NCBI GenBank assembly: GCA_902702965.1
Contig: CACRXP010000156.1
Location: 974,750-1,038,749, forward strand
Direction of reading: 5' to 3'
From: Spirometra erinaceieuropaei
Taxonomy: Eukaryota > Platyhelminthes > Cestoda > Diphyllobothriidea > Diphyllobothriidae
Length of the DNA: 64,000 bases
Part shown: one piece after another, positions 45,361-58,100 of the stretch
How positions within the stretch are numbered: the stretch's first letter is position 1
Layout: every line of letters starts with the position of its first letter
Made by a program: the position numbers and the translations under genes
The notes under the pieces: model-generated
Seen by the model: only the letters and a program-made list of their open reading frames with translations
Told to the model about the DNA's origin: nothing
The model's database searches: none

Positions 45361-46345
45361 ATACAGGGAGTGACCGATCTCATGAAATGTCAGCCGGAAT
45401 TCTGAAATGCATCTTCGGCTAGGAAGGATTACGTAGGTGAGGTTGTAATATTACTTACCTCGTGGCATTATCCCGTGATATTTCGGACTCGCCAAGGTGT
45501 TTACTTTTCAATGCACTTCTTTTCGACATCCTGTATAAACTACACTCGATAAAACAGAACTATGCAAGTAGTATGCCTTTTTCACATCGATTTCCGGTGG
45601 TCTTATAATTTCACCTATATTAAATAGAACTAGTGTGCAGAAATATTCTTTCTTCTACTCACTTGGTGGTAAATCACGTCATGTTCGCATTCCGTACTCA
45701 GAGTAAAGGAACCTTTTTGTTTTAAAGAAGTTTCCAATTATTCGCTTTTTTAAGACCGTGCGATGTCCATTCAAACAGCATTGTACTGTCCGTTTATTAA
45801 AGCTCCTCTTAAAGTATACAACTCAGTCTGCATCCATAGCAAAATTTTGCGAACTGTACACGGTTTCTTCTCAAAAGTATAGAGAATATGTGGATCTTCA
45901 TACGCGGAAAGTATACACCTTATAGACTAAAGTCGCTGGACACTAATGGTCGAGCTCAAAGTTATTCGGGAATTAGAAAGCTTTTTCAAAACATAAATAT
46001 ACGCAGTCATCGAGTATAAATTGTGAAAAGGACACGATTTGCTGCCGAGTTAGTAATAGAAAGCGCATTTTCTGCATGTTTTCTATAAAATGCATTTGAA
46101 TTTATAAGACCATCGAAAATCAAAGTGAAAAATGCACACTAATTAAGTATTCGTTTTTCACCCAGTGCAATTTTTACGGGTCGAAAAAAGCGCTTTCAAA
46201 AGCCAACGTTCTAGCAAATTCGAAATATTATGGGATTATGTTGCGAGATAATTAATGTTATAACCCCACCTAAGTAGTCATTCCCAATCGAAAATCCATT
46301 ACAGAATTTCGGCTAACATTTCATGAGATCGGACACTGACTGTAT
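45361..46345. mobile_element. Long inverted-repeat element D, copy 1
   Basis: The left arm (45,361-45,510) and the right arm (about 46,195-46,345) are reverse complements at roughly 75% identity by eye; the tips read ATACAG...CTGTAT and share CCGATCTCATGAAATG. The interior is AT-rich and non-coding. The right half also resembles the right half of the element at 60.0-60.9 kb (blocks CATCGAAAAT, AATTTTTAC, ATTATGGGATT). A non-autonomous foldback DNA transposon is the likely identity. Confidence 0.65.
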
Positions 46346-47685
46346 GGTGGATAATCTAATTTGCGACCGCGAAGCGCATCTAAGGAAGAAAATCATGCTT
46401 TTAAATAGAAATAATCTGAATATTATCGTTCAAGAAGACTGTAAACGTTAGAGCGTTTAATCTAATTGTGCGAAAGATTGTTTTTTTTCTGAACTTCTAA
46501 CTGCGGTGAGTGTCCAGTTTGCATATCTCTTAGTAAAGGTGTGGCCGATTCATTTAACTCTCACTTTTGTGATGTTGCACGAGTATATTAATCGGAGACG
46601 AAATGATGTATCTAGGTTTACTTTTTGGCTGGTGGTGCCGACTCCGACGGTATATCTGTAGGTTAGTAGGCTGATTTGATTTTTCGAAGAAATTACTAGC
46701 AAGAATAATTAGGGACAAAGACGAATAAACGAGTAATGTTAGGTGATACCACTAAGTCTTCCACTGCCGCAATGTCATCACTGAGTCCTTCCGAGAAATG
46801 CGATGCATCCTGGGTCCTATATAATCTTTTAAAATATTAAACGAATCAGCTTGCCGACCCGTATATATGTCCGTCTTTGAGCTCTGTGGCTGACCGAAGG
46901 GTTCCATCTTCACTTCGTGAACCATCGTCTATGATGAGGGTACACTCAAACCAGTGAAGGGTTAGAGCACAAACCTGGGATTTTTTCATTCTGTCGTATA
47001 CGACAGAAGTCCTTGGCGCCAGGTAGAGCGCTCTAGGGCCACTGAATGCTGCTGCCGAACACCCGTATGGCGTAAAGTCCTCTACCACTTTCCGTTTTGC
47101 TGCTCCTCTGGGACCGGCAGTCGGGCGTTGGTGGTCATTGCCCCTATCGTCATCGTCCTAAGTTACTGCACCAGATTTACTAATCCCTTTCTCGCCCCTT
47201 GACTGCTCTCACTTTCGTCCAGACGAAGGAGACAGCAGTCGTACCCTGAATGCAACTAAGGGAGATGTAAAGGTCCTTGATAACTGCCAAAGTCCACGAT
47301 GTATCGGCAAGACAGGAAACGTGTAGATAGCCGTACCTGAAACACGCTTCCGACCGCGAGGCTCCTGCTATTAGCTTGTAGATTACGTCAGGCTGATGTG
47401 GCACTCTCCGCCTTAGGTACTGCAAGGGCAGTTTGCACCACTCGCGTAAGCTGCTGAAAGCCCGCCTTATTTGAAAAACTAGCACAATAGGACTATGGCT
47501 CCCGAGATTGCTATCTCTTCTTCTATTTATTTGGGGAGAAGTATCTTCATTTCGAAAGGAAAATGCGATGAACGCCGGGATGAGGGTTTAGTTACGACCC
47601 GCTGTTCCGTAATGAAGAAATGGCAGTTCAGTGAGATCTGAATTGGACGAATATGGCTTAGCAGGTTGTTCAAGGGTGGACGAGT
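46346..47685. other. No gene identified, 1.3 kb
   Basis: Two minus-strand open frames (46,846-47,088 and 47,180-47,485) show no recognised domain. The local GC content rises after 46.85 kb toward the Penelope-like pieces, so this may be an unrecognised older part of a retroelement. Confidence 0.5.
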
Positions 47686-47689
47686 GTGG

Positions 47690-48054
47690 TCAATGTGTCG
47701 TGCTTACAGACCTTCATAGTGAGCATCCTGGTGGACCTAGCGGTTGAAACTGATTATTTTAGAGTACCAAGCCTCGAGAAATTCTTGCGCTTGCTTTTTG
47801 TTGATCATGGTGATCACTTAGATATCGAGCAAAGTGAAGCCGTACCCACTTTTGAGTCCGTGCACAGAAACGAGAGACCGGAGGGTGTTTCGACGAACAG
47901 CTAACCTGCATTTGTTGATGCGGCTCCCGAATAGTCGAACGGAGTGGTCAACGCAAACACAAGGGCAAGTAGAACAGGGAATGCAATGGATGACATTGTC
48001 TCTGAGGAGATTTGCCCGGCAGTTAAATAGGTTTGGTATCTGCATCGTCCACAC
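47690..48054 (-). mobile_element. Penelope-like element fragment, minus-oriented
   Basis: The minus strand reads VIHCIPCSTCPCV, RINKCRLAVRRNTLRSLVSV, GYGFTLLDI, a stop, then NKKQAQEFLEAWYS and DAHYEG. This is the GIY-YIG endonuclease order of a Penelope-like element, of a different subfamily from the 4.8/41.8-kb copies (EFLEAWYS versus EFLESMHS). Confidence 0.75.
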
Positions 48055-48124
48055 ACCAGCATCCTCCCTACGCGTATCATTTCAGTGGAAAATCTGTCTG
48101 TTGGAGTGCAATAGACGAACCTTA

Positions 48125-48450
48125 GTCATCGCATTTTATGTGGTGCTTACGTGCTGGCCACGAAGGTCGACGACTGACACCCCCACTAACGAAAGAAAGC
48201 GAGTTATCCATCGACATGTCCCCTTTGTCTCTCGTCTTAGCACAAACACTAGAGTGAGAACCGCTTTAATTTGATTGGTATTTGAGTGGCCACCACGACC
48301 AACACAAAGCAGACAAAAGAATTTCTCGAGGCTTAGTATTCCAACATTAGCAGTTCCGAACGCCAGATCTAGCTGGGCGTTCACTACAAAGGTCTGAGTG
48401 CGCAGCTCACTGACCGCGTTTGCCGCCAAATCGATCTTTAATCTATTTCC
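48125..48450 (+). mobile_element. Penelope-like element fragment, plus-oriented
   Basis: Plus-strand frames give ENRFNLIGI, ATTTNTKQTKEFLEA, YSNISSSERQI and LGVHYKGLSAQL, matching the minus-strand copy immediately to the left. The two lie with their upstream sides facing each other, 70 bp apart. Stops are frequent. Confidence 0.7.
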
Positions 48451-50500
48451 GATCATATGGAATCTTACACCATGGTAAGCCGCGACCGAAACCTCCAACC
48501 CCCGTCACTTCCAGTCTATCAAAACTTTATGCCCGTCCTTTCCCACAGATGTCTTTCTGTTTACGTAACATCTGTGCTCGCAAAGGCTCCAGTGTGATTA
48601 TCCTGCTGGCTGCTGTCCATTTTTCTGATGGTCCGTTAGTGTAGTCAGCTTGAAAATTCACCAGAACAACTCGACTGCTCCGATGAGCCGCCTCTTTTTC
48701 ATTTATGCAGAAAGGAGCACTGATAATAATGTGTTAATAAAGAGGAGACTTTCAGAAAAATCGAGTCATACTCGTAAATGCGCAAGTTTGAGACAGCAGA
48801 CTGTTCTCATACATATCAGAATGTTTTGTCGCCAAATGCATGGACGCTGGAGTGAACATTTATAACTAGGTTGTCGTTATCAGTCGGTTGAATTTTACCG
48901 AAGACCTTGACAGCTGAAAGTTTATTAGAAACACTCGCATTATAAGTGGGAATGTTCACGCACATCATTATACTCTGATCTCGAGTTCGTGATCATCTAT
49001 GCTCCCATATGCTCTGTCAGTAGCTCACCCGACTGACCTTTGCTATCTGCTACGGTGTGCTAGGCCACGAGGCTCAACAGCATATGGTCCCAACAGACCC
49101 TAACTTGGAAGATAAGAATAATATCAAGAATCCAAACGAAGGCAACTCTTTTAAGGTCGTTTTTCATTAATTTTACCCTTGTACCCTTTCTCTATTGCAC
49201 AGGTACTTTCCCTTTTGTCCGTGACTATTAAGCCCAAAATTAGGATCACATTCCAACGCCTTTTAATGCCTAGACCAAACTTTACGTGTCACATTTCTCT
49301 GGATTGGCTTATGTCAAAGTTGGTCGACACAGTCACTCATGGGACTAAAAGCTTATTGGCCGTCAGTTCGCTCCTTCCATGTGGTACTGAAAGTGAAGTC
49401 TTCTTATTCGAGACTGATCAGAATGCATCAACAATATTGATTTAGTTCAAAGAATGCAATTAGGTGCTGATATATTTACCGATGGTTCAGAATCTTAAGA
49501 TGTTGATTAGCTATAAGGAGATGGAGATAGAGTATAATACCGGAAAGCTTTGGAATTCGGTGTGGGAAAGGTCGGAGCCTGTTTAGAATCTAAGAAAGTC
49601 ATGCTATGGCCGTCTGTTTCCAACTCCTTCGAAATATAATGACTTCTAGCCTGCCGGTTTCGAAGGTGACAAATGGGCATTAAATCTGGTGCACTTAAAA
49701 TTATTTTACTGGAATATATGACGGCTTTCTTGGGAGAGTGTACAATCAATACCAACTAATGTCGCCGATATTGAGTGGTGACTCTAGTCCTTTCGTTCGA
49801 AGAAAAAGAAGAAATTGTCCTAGACCATTTCGTATCAGTTACTCACTACGCTCCATGGATAAAAACTTGAAAAGCGAGCCAACTCATCAAGAAGTAGATT
49901 GATTGTGGCAACTTTCAAAATAAATGCATCTACAGAAAGCATGAAAACGTTAGAAGGGTGGAGCTGAAGTCGACCTATAGACTTATTGCGTCTACTTAAT
50001 TACTCATTGTGTTCAACCTCCCTCAACCAACGCGAACACTAATGTATTAGTCGGCTTCGATTTAAAGAGTGCCTACGCCGAACAAATTTCGTATGATCGG
50101 AAGACACTTACCGATGAACATAAATCTGACTGACAATATTGTAAGCACGAAAATATACAGAAGAAAGATCGTTTACTTCTTTAAAATAGCTGCACACGAT
50201 TAAGTCGCACAGCGCAAAGTAGGATTAATATATAGGGGTCTGAGGGCAGCCGTGAACGGAGAATCATTTAAATATATGCTAATAGGAAGAGGAATACTGA
50301 TACGTGTACAAGTTTGGCTTCTATCAGACCCTGAATTTCCTTACTAGAAAAGACATTTGTTTTGTCGTTTTAATACTATAGGTTATGGTTATCAGTAATT
50401 CTTCTCCGTAAGTTCTTTAACGAGAACGAGAGCAAGTCCACTGCTCTGCTTATTCGTATGGCAGTTCTGCCATCGTTAAAGGACTATGTTCGCGGTCAGC
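48451..50500. other. No gene identified, 2 kb
   Basis: No motif-bearing frame, tRNA or repeat seen. Confidence 0.6.
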
Positions 50501-50514
50501 CCCACGGCATTGGT

Positions 50515-50880
50515 GTAGGACGGTGACCTCCTTACTCAGTTTATAGTGGGACGGATTTGTGTAGCATCTACCACACTCTCTCCTCCCCAACCCGCCTGGG
50601 TCCGTGGCCAAACAGAGTTAGGACAATCGGGACGGACTCGGTGCGACTGAGTTACCCTGTCAGTCGACAGTCTTCTAAGCCACGATTTTTAGTATGTGAC
50701 AGATTTATTGTAGGGACCGCAGTGAAGTGCCTTGAGGATGGATTCACCAAAATCGACCATGCGCACTATTACCTCTTTCACGCACTGAGTGGCTGTCTGA
50801 GTCTGTCAGGCGTCCAATGCTGGGATTAAACGCCGTGGCTGGCGCAGCGTGAAGCGTACGCCTAGAGTGTCACCACACCT
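50515..50880 (+). repeat. Dispersed repeat B, copy 5
   Basis: Family blocks TAGGACGGTGACC, CTACCACACTCTCTCCTCCC and AGTTAGGACAATCGGGACGG are followed, after about 180 bp of other sequence, by CGCCGTGGCTGGCGCAG and CGTACGCCTAG. It thus looks interrupted by an insertion. Confidence 0.55.
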
Positions 50881-53800
50881 CTTCCAGGTACAACAATAAT
50901 TGTGGCCTCACGAGGACTCCGCGCGACACGATTAACGCGTACCGTGAACCAGACCTACCCCGTTTGGTCCAGCGCATATCTAATGTGGCCCTGCTGGGGA
51001 TCCGCTTACTCAAACACTCACCTTAAATGAATCACTCTACCTAGTTGTGATTGTGAATGCTTATTTCGTCTGAACTCTGACTGAAAGGAACTTGTTTAGC
51101 CGTTATCCGAAAATCGGTCCTACCGTCTCAACATTCCTCTCAAACATGGTGTCTCTTTCCATTCGGGTCCGACCTATATCGTTTTGTTGAAATGACGAAA
51201 ATATGCGAGAATTACGAAATATACCTAAAAGGAGACGCTTCATGTATCAGTAGATGGCCTGGGGTTGTTGGTAAATCTGAGGATAGTTTCATTTGGAAAT
51301 GTGTTAACATGGAAACAGCGTCTCTGCAGTACAGACTATGTTCGTTCTGTTGTGATTTGGAAGTCCATTATGAAACCTTGAATGCCTGGTTCAAAATGAC
51401 TCGTAAGTTCTAAGTGGACATACCAACCCCACTGGTCCTTCTCGACATCCCTTTGGTTTAATGCCTGTTTTTGATTGTTTTCCACTCTTAATTCAGTAGG
51501 TAGTGGTTGTTCAGACTCGAAGGTCTTGAGCAGATGGTATTTGACCATTATTTTTGGCTCCTTTATGGTTTTACACGATTTAGTTTTCTATTAGACCCAG
51601 CTGCACCAAACTCCTGCCGTGTAACGTAGGAAGTCGTTCTGAAAGCCTTTTAACTACCACCATAATTTATGTTGAAATTTGCGTGAATAAGATGATGTGG
51701 TTGGCCTACTTATGGTAAGGTTTTTTCTAAGGTTGTATTACAGCACCGTTGAATTTAACAAATTATTTTATATTAATTCTGCATCATGCGTGTCGAGCTT
51801 TGTTGATATGCTATCCTAGCACCTCCGGAATAGGAAATACTTTTTACTAATAAGATATAATCTGGATGGATTCTGACGCCTATGTAAAGCCTATTGTTTT
51901 TCAGTAAGAAATTAGTAGCAGCGTCACTTTCCACAGATGATTCGTAGGTCCTTGTTTCTTATTGAACTTATAATTTAGAATAACTGACTTTTTTCGTTTC
52001 AACACTGTTGTAGTTCTTTGTCCAACTGTGCCAAACTTCACTAACTGTAGGTCTCTGGAGTCTACGCATGAAGCATTCGAATCTTTCCAGTTACACTCAT
52101 TTTGCTAGCAAAATTTGGCTTCTGATTAAGATATTTGAAGATGGGCTGTCATTTACCCGGGGAAATGTATGTGAATTTTGCGTACGAATTGGTTACTTTA
52201 TCTAAAATTCTCCACAGACTAGAGGGTTTTGTGCTCAACTTTTATTGAAGATCGTGCGAGCAGCTCACGCTGTGTCTGATGTGGAAATCGTCAATGCTGA
52301 CAGTGAGTGAAACCTTTGTACCGTGATCATTATTCTCAGTGGCCGTGGAGGTAAACGGATACTCGGATGGCCTCACGCCGTAGTTACATTTGCGAGACAG
52401 CAGCGTTAGTTCACGTATCTCAAGGTGGCAGTTGGCTTAGCTGTTGGTTGGTAGCAGCGATGTGGCAATTACCTATGTGTATGCAGGTCTTCTCGGCATC
52501 ATAGACGGAGATACGCACAGTTTGAGTCCTACTGACTGCCACCTGCAATCCAAGATGTAGATTTCTCACTGGCAGATGATTTTCGCGCACCTACGATCGG
52601 TTGGCCGGTTTTTCTGACGTAGTATCTCATACGTAGCTGCACTGAAGTGAGTGAATGATGATCGATTTCATTTGGTTGGGAATGAGGTTCTTTCAATTCA
52701 TCACATGCAGGCGGAGTGGTGATTCGGTTTCCTGGGCGTTCACTACTCTTGTTGGGGTTATGTATCGAACTAGGGTTTCTTTATGTGCAGTGAGTCTTGT
52801 TGTTCAGTGGTTGGCTTGCTTCCCAACTTGAGTGGTCTGGGCATTCATATCTCAACGAATGATTGTGGATACTTTTTAGCCTCGAGGAACCCCTGGAGTA
52901 GATTGTTTTCCTTATGATTGAAGATTTATTCCCGCTGGTGACTAAGATCTGATTGCCATGAGAGCCTGAGTTCGCAACTCCGCGTTCATGGAAGAGGATG
53001 GATATTGTAATAAATTCGTATTTGCAGGCGATTGTTGGTTTCCATATGTTGTTGTTGCCTGCTGGTCGTCAGGCAGGAAAAAACATTTAGAAAGGGAAGC
53101 TTACCCTCTACTGTCTTCTCTACCACGAATTTTGGGTTCGGGATATGTGAGTCATCTGCTCGTTACGTAACCTAATTTTGCCCCGTTTAATAGCACTGGG
53201 AGGGCCAATTGCGGTTTTCGCAAAATAGTCGCCATCCCAGTCTTGACCACCTCTCTGCTGTTAAGTGACGTTCATCGAGACGTCAGCAGCCATAAGAAGT
53301 TAACTGTCATCTACCGGCCTTTGTGCAGCTGCGGATAAAACAGCATGGTTAGAGAAATAAACCCGCTGTTGTGGACGTCGATACACGATGTTACATACGA
53401 TAAGCCCTGCCCCACAAACGCGGCAACCCTCCATCTGGACTAAATTGAGGCAAAGAGTTGAGATGAAGGTAATATTTTAAGTCAGCTATAAGTAGTCTGT
53501 TTTTGAGACGATCATTCAAACGATCACTACACGGTCTGCCCGTTGCCTACGAAAATATGCGTTGCTCTTTAAACAATGGGAAGTCAAGGCGGCAAACAGT
53601 CAACGCCTTCAGTTACTGCCAAAGACTACGAGAACAGGATGATACGGGCTATGTCGAAACGGAGATCCCTGTCTCGCCACTTCCGCCACTACATTCGAAA
53701 CCCCTCCTTATCATGAGATATGTGCGAACGACTCTCCAGTGTCTGAGCGTTGAGATCCGATATTATTTCTCGAAACCCTATGGCACGAATACTCCCCTCC

Positions 53801-53970
53801 CACGGAACGCCTCCATTTTGTCCTATTTTAGTGTAATGTATTCCATGAACGTAAGCCGGGTTCAACGAGGGCTTTCAAAGCCTCGGAAAGCGCCAATGGC
53901 GTTTGTCAAACTGAAACACTTCCTTATTTCATAGATATTCTGGCAGATTTTGAATAATTCATATTGACCC
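50881..53970. other. No gene identified, 3.1 kb
   Basis: AT-rich, with one 143-codon plus-strand frame (53,503-53,934) that has no recognised domain. Nothing else. Confidence 0.55.
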
Positions 53971-53974
53971 AACT

Positions 53975-54065
53975 GTGAAAACTCGGCGCCTCGGTGGGAT
54001 TCGAACCCACGCAGTAAGCGGAAGGCTTATTTTGCAAAATGGATTTTAGCAGAAGTTAGTTTTCG
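53975..54065 (-). pseudogene. tRNA-like 3' half (degenerate, perhaps Ser-type)
   Basis: The minus strand contains a perfect T-arm and B box, CGTGGGTTCGAATCCCAC, with a possible anticodon arm upstream (CTGCTAAAATCCAT). No A box or closing acceptor stem is visible, so this is a tRNA pseudogene or a SINE head rather than a working gene. Confidence 0.4.
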
Positions 54066-54815
54066 ACATACCAACTCTTTGAATTATTAAGTCTCTTTAC
54101 GAAATACTCATAAATACCTCTATATAGGTATGGAACTACAAGGGACCAGAATCTATTTTTCGGATGATTTTGCGGCGTGAGAGCTGTACTCGTTACTGAG
54201 CAGATTGTCTGGCAAGTCGTCGCGCTAAGTCGCAAAGTGCACCCAGCTTGTGTTCCGTTGTTCTCTCAAAAGCAGAGAGAAACCTCGTCATCTTTTTTAT
54301 CGTCGTGTCAACTAGGTTATCGACAGTCTAAAGTGATTAGCTAACGCGATACTCCATAGAGTTATGACCGTGTGATTAAATTAAGGTCTAAATTCGATAT
54401 GCCAAAAAAGTCTCTTCCAACTATGATCTAAGGCAACTTCTTGTCGTTCGCAACCCCCTACTGGACCCCGGCGTCAACGCCATCCTCTTCAGCCCTGATC
54501 CAGAACCACAACGGGCTTGGAGTGAGTACATAGCGTTGGTAATGCGTTGCGTCTTCGTTTTCGCTGACACCACTGAATAAAATGTTGGCAACGGCCATCA
54601 GTATGTTGCTTATAGAATTTTTGTGCTGTTTCACTTTGGAACGCCTTTTTGTAAGAAGTAAAAGACACACGCGAAAACTATGAGGGGGTGTTGTCTGCAA
54701 TTTTCCAATTTTAGTAAGAATGCACAGAGGAAATGAGTTTAATTGCATTCCACTGAACTGAAAAGAGCTGCTTACCCCCAATATAAATTTGGCGAGACCA
54801 TTCATCTCTCGTAAC

Positions 54816-55243
54816 TGCAGCCAAATGGGCTAGATCGCAGTTGGTAGCCAGAACCCATATTAGAAGTGCCGGGGGGTTTGTTTGCTGGGTCTAGTTTGTG
54901 GAGCTCCATAATCACATCTGACCCAATTTGGCCTCCGTTTTACGTCTGAGGTTAGGAGTAGGGTACCGGTTATTGGTTTCCGATTTTCGCGTTAGACTTA
55001 GGTTTCTGGGTTTCGGTTATGGTTTGAGCGTACGATTCGGATTCAGTATTTCGGTTAGGTCTTTCAGTTACGGCTATGTCTAAGGGCTACGGTAACGTTT
55101 ACGATTTCGGTTAGGGTTGCCGTTAGGGTTAACGGTTAACGTTTAGGGTTGAGGTTAGAGTTAGGGTTAAGATAGGGATTAGGGTTAAGGTCGCCGTCCG
55201 CCTGCCCATTCCTGGCTACCAACTGCGATCTAGCCGCCAAATG
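54816..55243. mobile_element. Foldback element enclosing degenerate TTAGGG-type repeats
   Basis: Arms: 54,830-54,853 (CTAGATCGCAGTTGGTAGCC...) and 55,209-55,233 (...GGCTACCAACTGCGATCTAG) are reverse complements apart from one extra C. Weaker matching continues outward (CCAAATGG against CCAAATG). Between them, from about 54,950 to 55,192, lie degenerate repeats of the form GGTTAGGGTT, with GGTTTCGGTTA variants on the left and clean TTAGGGTTA units on the right. TTAGGG is the usual animal telomere unit. Confidence 0.75.
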
Positions 55244-55494
55244 TTGTTAACCCTATCTCAGGAAGCTCACTCCTAAGCAGCAGGGTCAATCAGAGCAGGC
55301 ATTTTCGTTCTGCATTGCATGAATGAATAGAAGTTCCATTATGTTTGTGTTCACCGGTGTTTCCTGATTAAAATTGGCAAATAGTCGATTCTGTCTTACC
55401 CTGATGTTTACGGTCAAAAACTCATCCGGACTTTCGCTCGCTGAAAACAAAAAATCATCAAGAATCGCTATTGACAAGAACTAGGAACACTGGG

Positions 55495-55640
55495 ATTAAT
55501 ACTTATTGCTTATCAGCCGCCATCAGCCAGTGATACCTTAATGACAACCTTAGGCTTAAATCTGCAGGCGATAGATCAGTGAACACTAAATCCAATACTT
55601 TACCCAGTCGAGCTGCTGGTTTCGTTTGAGCTACCGGCTA
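55495..55640 (-). repeat. tRNA-derived SINE (family A), degenerate copy
   Basis: Contains GCTTATCAGCCGCCATCAGC followed by CAGTGATACC, matching the family around the head/body junction, and a trace of the tRNA-like head (ACTTTACCCAGTCGAGC). Confidence 0.5.
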
Positions 55641-55649
55641 ATGGGACAA

Positions 55650-57985
55650 CATGAATGGACGCTAAAGTCAAAGCAAAAAATTGATTCCCGTCTCCGTTCT
55701 ATCAGATGAACCGGTAGACTATACTTTTATGTTACTTTTCATCTTCCCTATCACAGCAGCGGAGGAAAAGTCCGGTAGGTCATTTTAAGAGAACTTTGGG
55801 CTAAGTTCTGAATGATCCACTTTGCCCGAGTTTGTATCTCGGATGCTCCAGCATATGTCGAAGGTGTGCCGCTGACTGTTGATGACCAACAAACCATGAA
55901 ATTACCATTCCAGTATCCAAATCCTTTGCCGGAACACTTCTAGCTTAAGTATATGTCGAAATTTCAGAGAAATTAAGGCTGAGATTTCTCCCACACTACT
56001 TTACTAATAACTGAGTCAATCCAGTTGCCTTAGTAAGTTTCAAACTAGCTTAGCGACATCATTAGGCATGGACGAGACTTTTTAGTGATACATTGAAACC
56101 ATTGAATCCAATTTATCTTAAACGCAAAAATTCTTTCGCAGAATGTCGTACGGTTTGTTAGTGTAGGGTTTAATAAGAGTTTCAGCTAACTCGAGCCTAT
56201 TTCCGCTGTACGGAAGGTAAATCTTTCTGAGTCAAAAACACTAGCTTCGGTGCATTTGCTGTGAACATATGTCTCGGGGCAGAGCCTGCGAGAACTTAAC
56301 CATGATTTTCTAAAAATGTACCATGGATATAAATTCACTCAACAAACCCCGAACACTACTCACTAAACGTCTGTTTCCGTAAGTTCTCTTGATTTTTTGT
56401 GCGTAACCAACTGATGTCATCCTGTAGAAATAACAGTTACTAACTCAAAGATGAACGGGAACGCTCAATGTTGCATAGACATCTGGCAAACCTGAAGGGT
56501 CAAGCATGCGTCATTACAGTGTGTTACAGCTAGACTCAACGTGTTTGCTTTAAGAATTTTATGTTTCTTGATGCGGTAAGATTAAGTACATTTCAATTTA
56601 TTGTTCATTCTTCAATGTTTGCCCACTAATATGACGTACATTCTAGATTGCACAGGAGAAGACGGGCTTTTGAATTTCAGTTTTTGATCACTCTGAAAAT
56701 AAAACAAATTTCACATGAAGGCAGTTGGTCCACGCCAAGATCTCGTATTTATCCGAACAATGGCTTATACCTGGATACAAATCTCGAACGGTGCATAAAA
56801 ACCAGCAAGTATGCTTCTTTTACTCACAACGGCGTTCACTTCGTTCCTTTCTATAGTTTATCAAAAGCAGCAGAGAAAAATCCGAAGTCTATCCTTAAAA
56901 GTGCACTTCCACTCTTAAAAATCTGACTAAGATGACTTGGGTAGGAACGCGAGTAAATTTAGCTTACTGTATGACAGAAACCGAGGGACCCCAAGGCGTA
57001 TTGATTCAGACTGTTTAAAAGACTGACACATACAAAGAACGGTACCAGTGCATTCTCCGTACCGGCGGAGGTGGTGTGCCTTCGATTATTTAAAGGTGCT
57101 ATTACAGAAAAGTGCAGCTGGTATGACCTTGTGTGCTAACGGCTTGTGTGCTCACTTGGTGTTCCTTCACTCTCATCAGGGCCTCGCACGTTCTGCACCT
57201 AAAAATAGGTGGCAAAGATGGGGAATTTTCGTCAAGGCTTTTCATTCTATAAGTAATTTGTGGTTAGTGCAATAGTGAAAGTTAAGGCCCTCTATGTATG
57301 GTAAAACACACGGGCTGAGTTGATTTAAATTTAATTTTGGAAGAAACAATAAAATGACTTAATTCTATTGCTCCGTCCTCGGGCGTCAAATATTAATAAT
57401 TTATTTTATAAGGCTAACGGCAAAACTTTATGTTTTGAGTAAACGTTCAGTAACTAAAATTTCCAAGGCAGGTTTACAATTTCTGTGTTCTTCGTTCAGT
57501 CTGGGCATTTACACTGCTTTTACGCCCGACGTTTCAAAATGGCTCATTTAAAAAGGGCCAGTCAATATGCAGCGTAGGGACGTAAGCTATAAACAGATCA
57601 ATAAATCAAAGTTCTACCACTTCGGATTTTTAAGCGGGGATAAAACCCAGATGTGCACAAAATGGAAACTATAGGAAATGGCATTTTGAGTCCACTATAA
57701 TTATGCATTTTAAGCATGAAAAATCATGGCTTCTAAATCATCTTAGTGTTCTTCGTTGAAAAATCCACAATAAATTAACGCGGGGGTGTGGCTCTACCGA
57801 TCCGGTTCTGGGATAAGCAGTACTCGTTTTCTCTTGCTTTAGAGCTCCTAACTAAGATCCTTGCCAATGACCACACAGTGGCATCAATCAGTGATTTAGA
57901 GGGATTACCGAAAAAGTGAGGGACACTGAAATGTACATTTTTGAACCTGGCTAGAATTTTTAAAAAATTGGTAACAGGTTTACGG
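55650..57985. other. No gene identified, 2.3 kb
   Basis: AT-rich, with short motif-free frames only. Confidence 0.6.
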
Positions 57986-57989
57986 CTTG

Positions 57990-58100
57990 TCCTCTCCGAC
58001 AGGGGGTACTCGGAGTCACGCTATAGTGACCTTCAAACAACCTGGTTACAGAACGGAACATGCTCGCTGTGTTCTGCTTTGGAGCTCGACGACCAAATAA
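57990..58100 (-). repeat. tRNA-derived SINE (family A), 3' fragment
   Basis: The plus strand shows CTGGTTACAGAACGGAACAT, GCTCG and GGAGCTC, matching the tail end of the 308-bp unit (GTTACGGAACATGCTCG). Confidence 0.5.
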
